Shown piece after piece: positions 1 through 10,300 of a DNA stretch of 32,152 nucleotides. The DNA lies in IMG/VR virus record IMGVR_UViG_3300025151_000169, positions 1 through 32,152 of that record, one strand, 5' to 3'. The stretch is from a virus. Position 1 is the first letter of the stretch. Each line of letters opens with the position of its first letter. The notes under the pieces are model-generated. The model made no database searches. It was not told the origin of the DNA and was given only the letters and a program-made list of their open reading frames with translations. The translations under genes were made by a program, and so were the position numbers.

Positions 1-1905
1 ATGAGCGAAGAGATTTACACTTCAGTCCTCGACGATATTAAAAGCCGGACAAGTTGGGAAACCCGTCAGGGCTTGTGGTATCAGATGCGTACTGATGGGT
101 TGGCTCGGAAGGCCAAGCCTTGGGGTCGCGCAGCGGATATGCATTTCCCGCTGATTGACACCACCATTAACAAGCTAAAGCCCAGTTTCTTTCAGCAGTC
201 TATGGGGTTGGATGTGTTGGCAACATTCGTGCCGATGCGCCAGCAACTTTCCGCTTTCACCGCCACCGCCGAACAATGGTTCAGCTACAAGCTCCATGAG
301 AAATCCAACTACTCCACGGAGGTAATGAGTTGGATTGATTATATGCTCACAAGTGGTCGTGGAATTATAAAAATTTTTTGGAATCCGGATAAGAAGCAAG
401 TGGAGTTTCAGTCCGTTGATCCTATGCACCTAATCGTCCCGCCTTGGACGAAGGATTTGGAGGGGGCAGACCGCATCACACAAGTCATACCAATGAGTAT
501 GGATGCGTATAAGCGCGCTGGCATCTACGCCACCAGTGAAGAGGTGATGAAGAAGCTGCGGGGTGGGAAAGTTGAAGATACTGGCATTTCCTCGGAGTAC
601 CTTAACAAGCGGGAAATCCGCGAAGGACTCACTCATTCCGAGGACAAAGACCAGATTATTGTCTGGGAAGTTTACACCCAAGACGATGAAGGCAAATGGA
701 CAGTGCAAACATTCTCGCCACAAGCTCCGGAAGTGAAGCTGCGCGATGATATGGAAGTTCCGTTTGACCACGGAAAACCGCCCTTTGTGGCGTGTGAGTA
801 CGAAATCACTGACGGAGGTTGGTACAGCCCGCGCGGAGTGTGCGAAATGCTCGCGCCTTTCGAGGCCGCTCTTTGCAAGTTGTGGAATGAGAAACTGGAC
901 AGTGCCACACTGTTTAACCAGCCCATGTTCCGCTCCGAACGCGACCTGCCGAACTCCATCAATTTGCGGATGAAACCTGGACAAATCCTACCGTTCGGTA
1001 TCGCGCCGGTTACCATGCCTCAACCGCCGCTGGATTTTGATAAGGAAATAGTCCGCACCCAATCAATAGCTGAAGGGCGTGTCACTGTACCCGATTACGG
1101 TATCACTCAAGTGATGAATACCCGTGACCGGCGCACTGCCACGGAAATTGAATCCATCAATGCTCAATCGGCCCAATCAATGGACTTGCGACTGCGCCTG
1201 TTCCGTCAGGCATTGGGTAAGATGTTCCGGCAAGCCTACGAGTTGCTGATTCAGTACGACAAGAAATCGCTCCAATTCCGGTTCCTAGAGGATTCGCTCA
1301 ATGTCGATCCGGTGGCACTACACGATGACTACCAAATTGAACCGCGCGGCGGCATGGACATGGTCAGCCGACAAATGCTGCTCAATAAGGCAGTGCAACG
1401 GAAAATGCTCTTGGGCCAAAGCCCGTGGATTGACCAAGTCGAACTGGATAAGTCCATCCTTGAACTGGAAGACCCTAGCCTCATTGCCCGTCTGGTGCGT
1501 GATCCGCAAAACAAGGTGCAGGATGAGGTGGAAGACGAGCAACGGACAATCCCAGCGTTGCTGTTAGGGCAAAATGTTGCAGTCAAACAATACGAAAATT
1601 TACAGGGCCGGATACAGGTGCTGATGGGTTTCATCGAGCAATCCCGTGCAACCGGCCAACCTATAAGCCCGCAAGGGCAGCAAGCAGTACTGGCCCGTTT
1701 GGGCGGACTGATCAGCGCGTTGGAGGTAGTCGATGCCAACACCGCGCGCGCGTTGCGGAAAGATGTGCAGAAGTATCTAGAGACAACTGGAATCATCGCA
1801 AACCAAGAGGAAGCGCAAATGCCACAAGTTCCCGTAGATGCCTCCATCCCGCAGCCTGAAGTCGCGCCGGAGCCGCCAGTACAACCGCAGGAAGCAGTAG
1901 CCTAA
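1..1905 (+). CDS. Phage portal protein
   Basis: This 634-residue protein should form the dodecameric portal ring at the head vertex, through which DNA is packaged and ejected. The length and sequence character fit portals of P22-like and related podoviruses. An early stretch reads like the family N-terminus (residues 40-60, FPLIDTTINKLKPSF). A TATEIE motif at residues 379-384 resembles a conserved portal motif. The C-terminal 30 residues are proline and glutamine rich, as is common for portal tails. The ATG is the first base of the window, so the upstream ribosome-binding site and any terminase gene cannot be seen. The stop overlaps the next start by one base (TAATG). The assignment rests on sequence character and on the position just before scaffold and capsid genes. 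No other function fits as well. Confidence 0.85.
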   Translation: MSEEIYTSVLDDIKSRTSWETRQGLWYQMRTDGLARKAKPWGRAADMHFPLIDTTINKLKPSFFQQSMGLDVLATFVPMRQQLSAFTATAEQWFSYKLHEKSNYSTEVMSWIDYMLTSGRGIIKIFWNPDKKQVEFQSVDPMHLIVPPWTKDLEGADRITQVIPMSMDAYKRAGIYATSEEVMKKLRGGKVEDTGISSEYLNKREIREGLTHSEDKDQIIVWEVYTQDDEGKWTVQTFSPQAPEVKLRDDMEVPFDHGKPPFVACEYEITDGGWYSPRGVCEMLAPFEAALCKLWNEKLDSATLFNQPMFRSERDLPNSINLRMKPGQILPFGIAPVTMPQPPLDFDKEIVRTQSIAEGRVTVPDYGITQVMNTRDRRTATEIESINAQSAQSMDLRLRLFRQALGKMFRQAYELLIQYDKKSLQFRFLEDSLNVDPVALHDDYQIEPRGGMDMVSRQMLLNKAVQRKMLLGQSPWIDQVELDKSILELEDPSLIARLVRDPQNKVQDEVEDEQRTIPALLLGQNVAVKQYENLQGRIQVLMGFIEQSRATGQPISPQGQQAVLARLGGLISALEVVDANTARALRKDVQKYLETTGIIANQEEAQMPQVPVDASIPQPEVAPEPPVQPQEAVA

Positions 1906-2159
1906 TGGCAAGAGATAAAGACAAAATGAAATGCAACTCGCCGCGCCGAATCACAAAAGGCGAAGCGGGACATGGAAGAAAAAAGTTTGTTGTCAAGGCT
2001 TGCTCCGGTGGCAAAGAGAAAATCGTCATGTTCGGTGATGCCAACATGGAAATAAAAAAAGACAACCCAGAGAGACGCAAAAACTTCAGGGCCAGACATA
2101 ACTGCGCTGAAGCAAAAGACAAGATGTCTGCGAAATACTGGTCATGCAAGGCGTGGTAA
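1905..2159 (+). CDS. Small basic phage protein with conserved C-terminal RARHNC...KYWSCKAW
   Basis: This is an 84-residue, strongly basic protein. Its second half (FGDANMEIKKDNPERRK, then FRARHNC and KYWSCKAW) matches a small hypothetical protein that I recognise as recurring next to portal genes in many podoviruses. Three cysteines are present (residues 33, 67 and 81). The role is unknown; a virion or DNA-binding function is only inferred from charge and position. The start overlaps the portal stop in TAATG and its own stop overlaps the following micro-ORF start in TAATG, so it is embedded in a coupled chain. There is no signal peptide or membrane segment. Confidence 0.8.
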   Translation: MARDKDKMKCNSPRRITKGEAGHGRKKFVVKACSGGKEKIVMFGDANMEIKKDNPERRKNFRARHNCAEAKDKMSAKYWSCKAW

Positions 2160-2200
2160 TGAAGGGCAAGAAAAAGAAGACCAAGAAGGTTAAGTACTAA
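2159..2200 (+). CDS. Lysine-rich micro-ORF, 13 residues
   Basis: The frame encodes MKGKKKKTKKVKY and then TAA. Seven of its 13 residues are lysine. Its start overlaps the preceding stop by one base (TAATG), and its stop overlaps the following ATG by one base in the same way. Without it there would be a 40-base gap in an otherwise gapless gene chain. This is the main argument that it is translated. It could be a tiny nucleic-acid-binding virion peptide or simply a reinitiation bridge to the next gene. No homology claim is possible for so short a peptide. Confidence 0.5.
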   Translation: MKGKKKKTKKVKY

Positions 2201-2562
2201 TGCGACTTTTTAGATTCATCCGCATCGCTTGGGCGATGAGTAGCAGGTTGCCTTGGGTGGAGGACGCCGAATGGGAAGCGGATGATATCAATGCATTGCG
2301 CCAGTTTCTGGTTAGCAAGCAGGGGCGGAAGTTCCGCCGTTTACTACTTAACATGGTGCTGCGCCAAAACGCTCTGGTGGCAGCGCAAACGGACAGAAAC
2401 AAGTTACAGCATGAGGCTGGCTTTGCTAACGGCATGAGAATGACCGTTCATACTGTCGAATCTCTGGCTCGTGAAATCGAGCCGGTAGACGAACTTTCAT
2501 CGGACGTATTCGGGGTCGGACGTTCGATGAGTGAAGACCCCACAGCACGGCGCGCGTTTTGA
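2200..2562 (+). CDS. Hypothetical protein in head module
   Basis: This is a 120-residue protein of unknown function. It begins with a short basic and hydrophobic stretch (MRLFRFIRIAWAM). A helical, arginine-rich middle follows (residues 27-70, including KFRRLLLNMVLRQ), and the tail is acidic then polar. There is no convincing transmembrane segment. It sits between the portal-proximal small genes and the scaffold gene, a place where podoviruses often carry small structural or assembly proteins. The ATG is the base after the micro-ORF stop begins (TAATG coupling). An AAGAAGGTTAAG stretch upstream can serve as a ribosome-binding site. Confidence 0.7.
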   Translation: MRLFRFIRIAWAMSSRLPWVEDAEWEADDINALRQFLVSKQGRKFRRLLLNMVLRQNALVAAQTDRNKLQHEAGFANGMRMTVHTVESLAREIEPVDELSSDVFGVGRSMSEDPTARRAF

Positions 2563-2607
2563 TTGCGTATGCGCGACGAGGAACAGCAATCACTATTGGA
2601 GCGTTAA

Positions 2608-3546
2608 ATGCCTGAAGAAAATGCAGAAGTAACTGAAGAGCAACTGGTTCAAGCGGCATCGCAATATGATGCCGCCATCGAGGCCGGTGAAGAGCCTGAA
2701 GTCACCATCGAGGAGCAACCCGAAAGTGATGAAGGTGATGTAACCGAAATCAAAGAGCAGATGCAGGAAGAAGCCGAGCAGGAAGAACAGGCATCGGACG
2801 CTGAAGAACAGTCCAGTTCAGAAGAACCGGAACCGGAAGAGAAGGCAGAGGAGAAGCCGGTAAGCAAGTACGAGAAAAACCGCCGGAGGCAATCTGAAGC
2901 ATGGGAGAAAATAAACTCCCAGAAGGAAGAAGCCAAAAAGCGGGAAGCAGAGTTGGAGAAGCGCGAAAAGGAGTTGGAAGAACAACGCCAGAAAGTAGCT
3001 GCCAACAAAGGCTATCGTGATGAAGACGGGCATTCCGCTGATGACTTCGAGAAGGCGGCAAAAGAGTTCGACCAAGAAGGTGAATCCGACTTGGCGGCAG
3101 CGGCCAGGAAACGCGCGGAGGAATATCGCGGGCGAGAGAAAGAAGCCCAAGAGCAATCTTCCCGCGCTGAAGTCGAAGAGATTCGGAAGAACCAGCAAAA
3201 TGAATTGCGGGAAAAACATCCGGAACTCAACGACCCTAACTCGGAGTTGTTTAAGGAAGTCGCGTCTCTCATGGCTACCTATCCAGTGCTGCAATTTGAT
3301 CCATACGGATTGAAGGCGGCGGTGGATGTAGCCCAATTGCGCCAAAACTCAAAAGAAGCCGACTCCCTACGGGAACGGGTAGGTGAACTGGAGCAACTGG
3401 TTAACAAATACGAAAAGAAAACATCAGTGGGGGGAGGATTTACCACCGCCAAAGTTTCTGGAGACAAGAACTTTGACGATATGGACATCGGCGAGCAGGA
3501 CAATTATTTGCTCCAAGCTGCGATGGCCCATGACGATAACCTCTAG
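2608..3546 (+). CDS. Capsid scaffolding protein
   Basis: This 312-residue protein is the likely internal scaffold that directs procapsid assembly and is then removed. Residues 1-90 are extremely acidic (runs of Glu, Asp, Gln and Ser). Residues 85-215 are a long charged coiled coil (repeated KKREAELEKREKELEEQ-type heptads). A second coiled coil lies near residues 245-275, and the C-terminus after a Gly-rich hinge is short and polar. This composition and the position immediately before the major capsid gene are typical of podovirus scaffolds. A GGAG motif seven bases upstream of the ATG supports the start. Sequence of such proteins diverges quickly, so the call leans on composition and synteny. 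Confidence 0.85.
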   Translation: MPEENAEVTEEQLVQAASQYDAAIEAGEEPEVTIEEQPESDEGDVTEIKEQMQEEAEQEEQASDAEEQSSSEEPEPEEKAEEKPVSKYEKNRRRQSEAWEKINSQKEEAKKREAELEKREKELEEQRQKVAANKGYRDEDGHSADDFEKAAKEFDQEGESDLAAAARKRAEEYRGREKEAQEQSSRAEVEEIRKNQQNELREKHPELNDPNSELFKEVASLMATYPVLQFDPYGLKAAVDVAQLRQNSKEADSLRERVGELEQLVNKYEKKTSVGGGFTTAKVSGDKNFDDMDIGEQDNYLLQAAMAHDDNL

Positions 3547-3572
3547 CCCGCTACTAACACGAAGATAATACT

Positions 3573-4637
3573 ATGGCTACTAACACTAGTACCTCATTAT
3601 CCAACCAGTATCAGAATCATTTCAGCAAGAAATTGCTGTCCTATGCTGTTCAAGCACTGGTTTTGGATCAATTCGCAGAGAAGGTCGCCCTTCCTGCAAA
3701 GGCCGGAAACAAGGCAATCTCGATGTTCCGTTATGGCGCGCCGAGTACGTCTGGTATTGAAACCCTCTCAAACGAGGGAACCAAACCATCGGGAACCCGT
3801 TCCCTCTCGCTCGCCAAAATTGACAAGTCGCTCATTCAGCGCGGTCAGGTGATTGAGTTGACGGACATCCTGACTCAAACCGACCTGTTCAACAGCCTCC
3901 AGCAAAGCATCAGAACTCAAGGTGAAGATGCTGCTCTGGACTTGGACACGCTTACTCGCAATACGCTGGTGGGTTCCAATGTGGCTGGTGACGCTAAAGA
4001 AAACGGCGATGGTTCCGCTCTGGACAACAGCGACACTCTTACCGAGATGTACGCTGGTGGTTCCACGGACTACACCGACTTCTGCGCCACCACTTCCGGC
4101 AATACGCTGGCAGCGAGCGACATCCTTGATGCCGTGACCAAGCTGAAGATCAATCGCGCTACTCCTGCCAAAGGCGGAATGTATGTTGCGGTGGTCAGCC
4201 CGCAGGTCTTGAGCGATGTGATGAAGATCAATGAGTGGTTGAATGCCGCCCAATACAGCAATGTTTCCGAACTCTACAAGGGTGAGGTTGGTTCGTTGTT
4301 TGGTGCTAAATTCATCGAAACCACCAACCCGTTTGTTAGCGGAAACGCCAACACTGCGGATGATGATCGCTTCGATTATGACGCTTCTGCCGGTAACGGT
4401 GTTGCTGCTGACAAGAACGTGTACGCCACCCTGTTCCTCGGACAACAGGCATACGGTGTGCCGAACTTGGGCTCGCAGTCTCCGTTCAGCCCGAAGGTCA
4501 TCATTGCGGACGGGCCGGACAAGAGCGACCCGCTCGATCAGAAGATCACCGTATCGATCAAATGCTACTGGGGTGCGTTGCGACTCAACCCGAACTACTA
4601 CGCCATTATGCGCTCCAAGACCGCATACAGTGGCTAA
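3573..4637 (+). CDS. Major capsid protein, N4-gp56-like family
   Basis: This 354-residue protein is the predicted shell subunit with an HK97-type fold. The N-terminal region (YQNHFSKKLLSYAVQALVLDQFAEKV, shown here with residues 13-38 in mind), followed by IDKSLIQRGQVIELTDIL near residues 87-105, fits the N4-gp56 family of capsid proteins as I know it. A later stretch includes FIETTNPFV and the C-terminal WGALRLNPNYYAIMR. The length is in the usual range for the family. It directly follows the scaffold gene. The ribosome-binding site is weak (GAAGATAAT). A 301-residue antisense open frame covers most of the gene but is a codon-bias shadow. Confidence 0.92.
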   Translation: MATNTSTSLSNQYQNHFSKKLLSYAVQALVLDQFAEKVALPAKAGNKAISMFRYGAPSTSGIETLSNEGTKPSGTRSLSLAKIDKSLIQRGQVIELTDILTQTDLFNSLQQSIRTQGEDAALDLDTLTRNTLVGSNVAGDAKENGDGSALDNSDTLTEMYAGGSTDYTDFCATTSGNTLAASDILDAVTKLKINRATPAKGGMYVAVVSPQVLSDVMKINEWLNAAQYSNVSELYKGEVGSLFGAKFIETTNPFVSGNANTADDDRFDYDASAGNGVAADKNVYATLFLGQQAYGVPNLGSQSPFSPKVIIADGPDKSDPLDQKITVSIKCYWGALRLNPNYYAIMRSKTAYSG

Positions 4638-4651
4638 AAATAAAACAGACC

Positions 4652-5026
4652 ATGCATAAAGGTAAGAAACCAAAAGGCGTGGTTCTTATGATCGCCGTGG
4701 GGGGTGGGGCTGAAAAGCCCCGCCTCTCCGGCAACTCGGAAACCAGTAATAAAAAGACAATGATTAAAATTCCTTTGGGCGCATTATCCAACATGGATGA
4801 AGAGGGTGATGCTGCCATGCCCGAAAATGGCGATATGGTTCAAATGAACAACGTCGAGGGCGTTGTAAAAAACATTGATGGCGAAGAAGCCCATGTTGAG
4901 CTTCAGACCGTTGAAGGCCAACCCATCGAGTACGTTGATCACAAGAAAGAGGATTCGGAAGAAGAATCTGATGATGATCGCTTGATGAAGATGGCGGAAG
5001 AAGAGGACGAAAAAGCCGGTTACTAA
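4652..5026 (+). CDS. Small acidic protein after capsid gene
   Basis: This is a 124-residue protein of unknown function. The open frame extends upstream into the capsid gene, but the first ATG after the capsid stop (4652, giving MHKGKKPKGVVLMIAVGGG) is preferred because that basic, glycine-containing start resembles small phage proteins near capsid genes. The remainder carries a stretch with alternating hydrophobic residues (residues 65-95, likely beta structure). The tail is very acidic (residues 98-120, Glu/Asp rich). It may be a head decoration or completion protein, which is an inference from position only. It ends two bases before the next gene. Confidence 0.7.
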   Translation: MHKGKKPKGVVLMIAVGGGAEKPRLSGNSETSNKKTMIKIPLGALSNMDEEGDAAMPENGDMVQMNNVEGVVKNIDGEEAHVELQTVEGQPIEYVDHKKEDSEEESDDDRLMKMAEEEDEKAGY

Positions 5027-5028
5027 TT

Positions 5029-5292
5029 ATGCCGATTTACCAGTTCAAGTCTGAAGGCGGCGAGGTCATCGAGGAGGTGGTTCCGGTTGGAACTAAAGAC
5101 ATCATTTTTGATGGAGAAAAATACTCCAGATGTTTGGAGCCAACAGGGTTTGCCTTTACCGGCAACTCCACCGGAATGCCGTCCCAGACTGAACAGGTTA
5201 AGCAGGGGTACTACAAGTTAGAGTGTGAGGGGGGTTCAGGCTTCAAATCTTCATACAGTAAGAAACAAATCAAAAAGGCGTGGGGGATTTAA
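5029..5292 (+). CDS. Small protein with FmdB-like N-terminus
   Basis: This is an 87-residue protein. It opens with MPIYQFKSEGGEVIEE, resembling the MPxYxYxC start of FmdB-type zinc ribbons. The CxxC pairs that bind zinc are missing: only two isolated cysteines remain (residues 35 and 66), so zinc binding is unlikely. The middle (DIIFDGEKYSRCLEP) and the serine-rich KSSYSKKQIKKAW tail look well ordered. Small proteins of this kind are common in phage head-tail regions, but their role is not established. The gene ends immediately before the tail fibre ATG. Confidence 0.7.
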   Translation: MPIYQFKSEGGEVIEEVVPVGTKDIIFDGEKYSRCLEPTGFAFTGNSTGMPSQTEQVKQGYYKLECEGGSGFKSSYSKKQIKKAWGI

Positions 5293-7347
5293 ATGGCAAC
5301 TTTATCGGGGCGGACTATTGCATCGAGCTACACTGAACTGCTCAAAACGACATCAAGTAGTGGCGTTACCTCGTCTCTGGACACGGTGCAGGACGGTGAC
5401 GCTACCGATTCCGCACTTCAAATTTCATCAGCGGCGGTCAAATCCACCGGCACGTTAACTTCCACCGGAAACTTTGACGTAGCCACGGATAAACTTACGG
5501 TCAACGCGACCAGCGGGAATACTGCCGTAGCCGGTACTCTGGATGTCACAGGCCAAATTACCGGCAATGTCACTGGCAATGTCACCGGAGACGTAAAAGC
5601 TACAGACGGCACTTCAGTACTTGATAGCGGCACGGACGGAACTGACGCAACTTTCACTGGTACAGCAACCAAGGCCGACCAACTTTCTACCGCCAGGAAT
5701 ATTGAGCTAACCGGAGATGTCACTGGCAATGTAAATTTCAATGGCACGGCGGATGTAGACATTGCGTCCACTTTGTCGAACACGGCAGTCACTGCTGGTA
5801 CATACGGTTCTGCTACTGCCTCTCCTCGCTTTACTGTTGATGCCAAGGGGCGCATTACCGGAGTTTCCGAGGTTACCATTACAGGTGGTGGCGGAGGTGG
5901 CGGAGGTGGGTCTGACGCGACATCGATTCAGGGTGTTGCTGTTAGTTCTACTGATCCCACTACTGACGGCGAGGCACTGGTTTACACTGGCTCGGAGTAT
6001 GAAGCTGTTGCAGTGGTCAAGGATGCCAATGCGGTTTCAACCAATACTGCCAGCAAAGTGGTCAAGCGCGATTCCTCTGGTAACTTTGCCGCTGGAACTA
6101 TCACTGCTGCTTTAACCGGAAATGCATCTACTGCAACTGCATGGGCAACGGGACGCGATGTTGCGCTTACGGGTGATGTCACTGGCACGGCAACTGGAGT
6201 GGATGGTTCGGGTAATGTATCAATCGCCTCCACCTTGGCAAACTCCGGTGTCACTGCTGCAACTTACGGTGATGCAAATACAGTGGCCCAAGTAGTGGTT
6301 GACGCTAAAGGTCGGGTCACTACAGCCACTGACGTAGATATTTCCATCACAGCATCGCAGGTAAGTGACGCTGGTACTGCCGCCACACTCAATGCCGCCG
6401 ATGCCAACTGGAATGCCAACAAGATACAAGGCAGGGATGTCGCAAGCTCGGCTCCGTCAGATGGTCAAACCCTTTCGTGGAACAATAGTGCAAGCCAGTG
6501 GGAACCGACCACGGGTAGTGCCACCAACGCCAACCAGTTGCAGGGTCGTGACATTCAGAATGTTGCTCCGAACGATGGTGAAAGTCTGATTTGGGATAAC
6601 GGCAATAGTCGCTGGTCACCTGCTGCAATTAACATCGTAACCGATACCACTCCCCAGTTAGGCGGAAACCTGGATGTCAACGGTCAGGACATCGTAAGCA
6701 CATCCAACGCTGACATTGAGATTGCTCCGGATGGCACAGGCGCAACGGTGTTCAAGGGTAACACGAATGCTGGTGCAATTAAGCTGAACTGCGAATCAAA
6801 CAGCCACGGGCAGACTATTATTGCTCAACCGCATTCTGCTGCTGTAACCAACACGCTCACTCTCCCTGCTGGTTCTGATCAAGAGATTGTCGGCACAACT
6901 GCCACCCAGACTCTCTCCAACAAAACTATAACGGGACTCGTCATAGGCACGGACGTTCAAGCCTACGATGCGGACACCACGAAGAATGATGTTAGCAACT
7001 CTTGGACTGCCGCCCAGCAAGGCAACACACAGACTGCTGCCTTCTCTGCATTAAGTTCTGGCGTACTGGACTTCGACACTTACCAGAATTTCGTAATCAC
7101 ATTAGGTGCTGGCGCAAATGGCTTTACCAACCCAACAACCGATGCGGGCAACACTGGGCAAACTGGAGTAATCGTATTGATTCAAGACAGTTCAGCGTCA
7201 ACAGCAACGTGGACTTCTGATTACAAGAATGTTGGGGGCAGCGCACCGACACTTTCGAGCGGATCAGCAAAAGTGGATGTGCTGCCGTACATTATTCAAG
7301 CCGACAACACGATCCTGCTCGGCGCACCGCAACTAGACTTTAGCTAA
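5293..7347 (+). CDS. Repeat-built tail fibre or appendage protein
   Basis: This 684-residue protein is a likely fibrous virion appendage used for host contact. The sequence is Thr, Ser, Gly, Asn and Asp rich with many short beta-forming repeats. A 60-residue module beginning LTGDVTG and ending VDAKGRITG occurs twice (about residues 137-196 and 290-350). I recognise this module from many phage fibres. A nine-glycine hinge (about residues 198-206) separates the halves. A TLSWNNSASQWEP-type module is repeated in tandem (about residues 385-445) with a looser copy near 215-235. Residues 570-684 form a distinct C-terminal domain ending in a beta-rich PYIIQADNTILLG. The start follows the previous stop with no gap and has a GGGGGA ribosome site. 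The stop overlaps the next ATG (TAATG). Confidence 0.82.
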   Translation: MATLSGRTIASSYTELLKTTSSSGVTSSLDTVQDGDATDSALQISSAAVKSTGTLTSTGNFDVATDKLTVNATSGNTAVAGTLDVTGQITGNVTGNVTGDVKATDGTSVLDSGTDGTDATFTGTATKADQLSTARNIELTGDVTGNVNFNGTADVDIASTLSNTAVTAGTYGSATASPRFTVDAKGRITGVSEVTITGGGGGGGGGSDATSIQGVAVSSTDPTTDGEALVYTGSEYEAVAVVKDANAVSTNTASKVVKRDSSGNFAAGTITAALTGNASTATAWATGRDVALTGDVTGTATGVDGSGNVSIASTLANSGVTAATYGDANTVAQVVVDAKGRVTTATDVDISITASQVSDAGTAATLNAADANWNANKIQGRDVASSAPSDGQTLSWNNSASQWEPTTGSATNANQLQGRDIQNVAPNDGESLIWDNGNSRWSPAAINIVTDTTPQLGGNLDVNGQDIVSTSNADIEIAPDGTGATVFKGNTNAGAIKLNCESNSHGQTIIAQPHSAAVTNTLTLPAGSDQEIVGTTATQTLSNKTITGLVIGTDVQAYDADTTKNDVSNSWTAAQQGNTQTAAFSALSSGVLDFDTYQNFVITLGAGANGFTNPTTDAGNTGQTGVIVLIQDSSASTATWTSDYKNVGGSAPTLSSGSAKVDVLPYIIQADNTILLGAPQLDFS

Positions 7348-10300
7348 TGGCAGACTTTGCATCAGCACTTTGGAATAAGCCAGCGGCGGCTGACTCAACC
7401 CCAGCCGACCCTGTGACACGTTCGCTGCGGTTTGATACAGCAAGCACACAGAAGTTAACCCGCACTTTTGGCACCCCTACTAGTCAAAAGAAAGTGACTA
7501 TATCGTGGTGGATGAAGCTGTCGGAGCAGGGAAATGGCAGCGCAAGTTACGGCGGGATTATCACTGTGGGGGATGACAGTTCAAACTACGCTGCAATAAA
7601 AGTAATGGGAGGCGCGACTAACACTATTACAGTAGATGAGGTATCTGGGGGTGCTTACAAAAGCGATAGGCAAACGTCTAGAGCATTCCGCGATATGGGG
7701 GCGTGGATGCATTGCGTTCATGTTATCGACACGACTGACTCAACAGCAGATGACCGTTCTAAATTATACATTAACGGGACTCGATACACAGGGCCATTTG
7801 CTACTTCTTATGCGACATATGACCAAGACTACGACACAAATTGGAGTAAGAGCGGTGAAGTAATTTCCATCGGGTTTGATAACTCTGGTGGTAGTCCGTA
7901 TTTCGGAGGCTACCTTGCAGACATCCATTACATAGATGGGCAAGCACTTGACGCCAGCGATTTTGCGGAAACAAATTCATCAACAGGGCAGTGGGTTCCG
8001 AAGGAGTATTCAGGGACTTACGGTAATAACGGATTCCACATTGATGCCCAGCCAGCCCACGATGCAGAACTCCTCGTATCCTCCATAGACCGCAACGATG
8101 GCGACACTGACTTTGCTGATGTGGCGGCGGGGCATACGATTACCACAGGCGGCGACCCAGAGCATAGCATCGCAGTTGGCAATCCGTTTACGGGTGATGG
8201 CAGAGCGATTTACTTTGATGGTACGGATGATTACCTGACTGTAGATGACGGAGCTAACATTGATTTAGGCACTGGCGATTTCACTATTGAGTTCTGGATG
8301 AACAGTGATGAGGACACTCAAAACGCTTATGTCACAGGTAGATGGAATGCCACACCAAACGGCGGAGCTTGGGACAGTAGAGAGTGGGGGTTAACCTGCA
8401 CAAGTTATGGTGGGGGTGAGTTGGACATTTATGTCCCGTATACTGGTGGGTATAACGCATCAAGCCTAAATGTCTGCGACAGCAAATGGCATCATATTGC
8501 TATTGTGAGGCATAGCGGAGATGCAAAGCTATATGTTGATGGAAAGTATCAGATAGATGCTTCTGTTTTAGACAGTTACAATATGAGTTTCTCGTCAAAG
8601 CTACTTATTGGCGGGGGGCAATCTTTATACTGGCGAGGGGCAATATATGACTACCGCATTAGCGACACTGCTAGGTACACCTCTGGCACTTCCGATTTTG
8701 ACGTGCCGACTGAAAAGTTTACCTCGGACAGCGACACTCTGCTGCTGATTCAGCCGGACAAAGATGACACCACATTCCACGATGAGTCCAGCAGTCCCGC
8801 AACTGTTACAACCGTAAGCTCACCCACCCGCACAGCCTCCACCCCCTACGATGCCGCAGCCAAATCAACTGCTATTTCCTTTGACGGAACAGGTGACTAT
8901 TTATCCGTAGCAACATCTAGTGACTTTGACTTTGGCTCCGGTAGTTACACCTACGAAGGTTGGTTTTATTTTAATGGGTTTAGCGAGACGCCCGAAGGGA
9001 TTTTCTCTAGGAACAACTCATCAACTCAAGAATGGGCGGTGTGTACTAATTCTAGCGGGACTCTTCAGTTCTTTGAATCCGTAAACAACTCATACAACAC
9101 CAGTTCATTTACGTTTAGCACGGGGCAGTGGTATCACATTGCACTATGTAAAAACGGAACAACCTACAAGGTGTATGTGGATGCAGACGAAAAGATTAGC
9201 GCAACACTTTCTTCCGCACCAGACGCTAACCTTCCTGTAATTATTGGCAGGTTTTACGACAACTACGATGGGTATTATTTAGATGGCTACTGTTACGATT
9301 TCCGCGCACAAAAGGGAGTAGACACTGGCGGGTCTAAACCATCAGCCCCGCTAGAGCTAAACCCCGTCTACATCGGCGGCGACCAGAGCGGTAACAAAAA
9401 TCATTTTACGCCGACGAATATCAGCAGCCACGATGTCATGCTGGATGTGCCGACGAAGAATTACGCGACTTGGAATCCACTAGACCTTCAAGAAACGGCT
9501 TCTACTGCGCCGACTTTTGCTGAAGGGAATTTAAGTTTATCAACTAACTCTAGCGGCTATGGCAGAATCCATTCTACATTCTCAATTCCTAGCACTGGTA
9601 AGTGGTATGCTGAATTTTATTCAACTAGCTTTAACGCTATTGGCGTTCGCAGAAAAGTAGGAGGAGGTTGGCCTTCTGGGTCTTCCGACTTGGCGTCTGT
9701 TGTCTCCAGCGGTTCCATTACTAATGCTTCAGGCGCTTCGCAGTCTGGACTAGCCTCTTGGTCATCTGGAGACATCCTGGGGGTAGAGGTTAATTGTGAT
9801 GACAACACAATCCAGTTTTTAAAGAATGGTTCTAACTACGGCACATCCGAAAGTTTCACTCATTATGCAGGTGAGACATTTTTCACCTACACAGACGGCT
9901 CTTCAGGCACAGCCTACAACGCAATAGCCAACTTCGGGGCCGACCCAACTTTTGCTGGCAATTATGCAGGGACACCTGAAAGTTCAGAATGGGCGTATAG
10001 TCCGTCCACCGACTTCAAAAGCCTGAACTCCTCCAATCTCGATGCCCCATCCGTTACGCCGTCAGAGAATTTCAACACGGTACTTTACACAGGCACACGG
10101 GATAACAGCAACTCCCTCGGAGCCACATCCAACGCCGTTACCGGAATGGGATTTGAACCCAGCCTCCTTTGGATCAAGGACAGGGATAACCAGTCCTCTA
10201 ATTACGGCAGTAGCTACTCCGGACACTACTTATTCGATTCAGTTCAAGGGGCGGGCAAGGCCATTAACATTGATGGTGGTATGTACACTGGATCAAATGA

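Noticed and set aside
2569-2607. A 12-residue open frame (MRDEEQQSLLER) just before the scaffold gene
   Set aside because: Its stop abuts the scaffold ATG, but it has no ribosome site, its start does not overlap the previous stop, and the sequence may just carry the scaffold GGAG site.
3768-4673. A 301-codon open frame on the leftward strand over the capsid gene
   Set aside because: It is the mirror of a well-supported capsid gene with biased codons. It has no recognisable domain and no suitable start signal.
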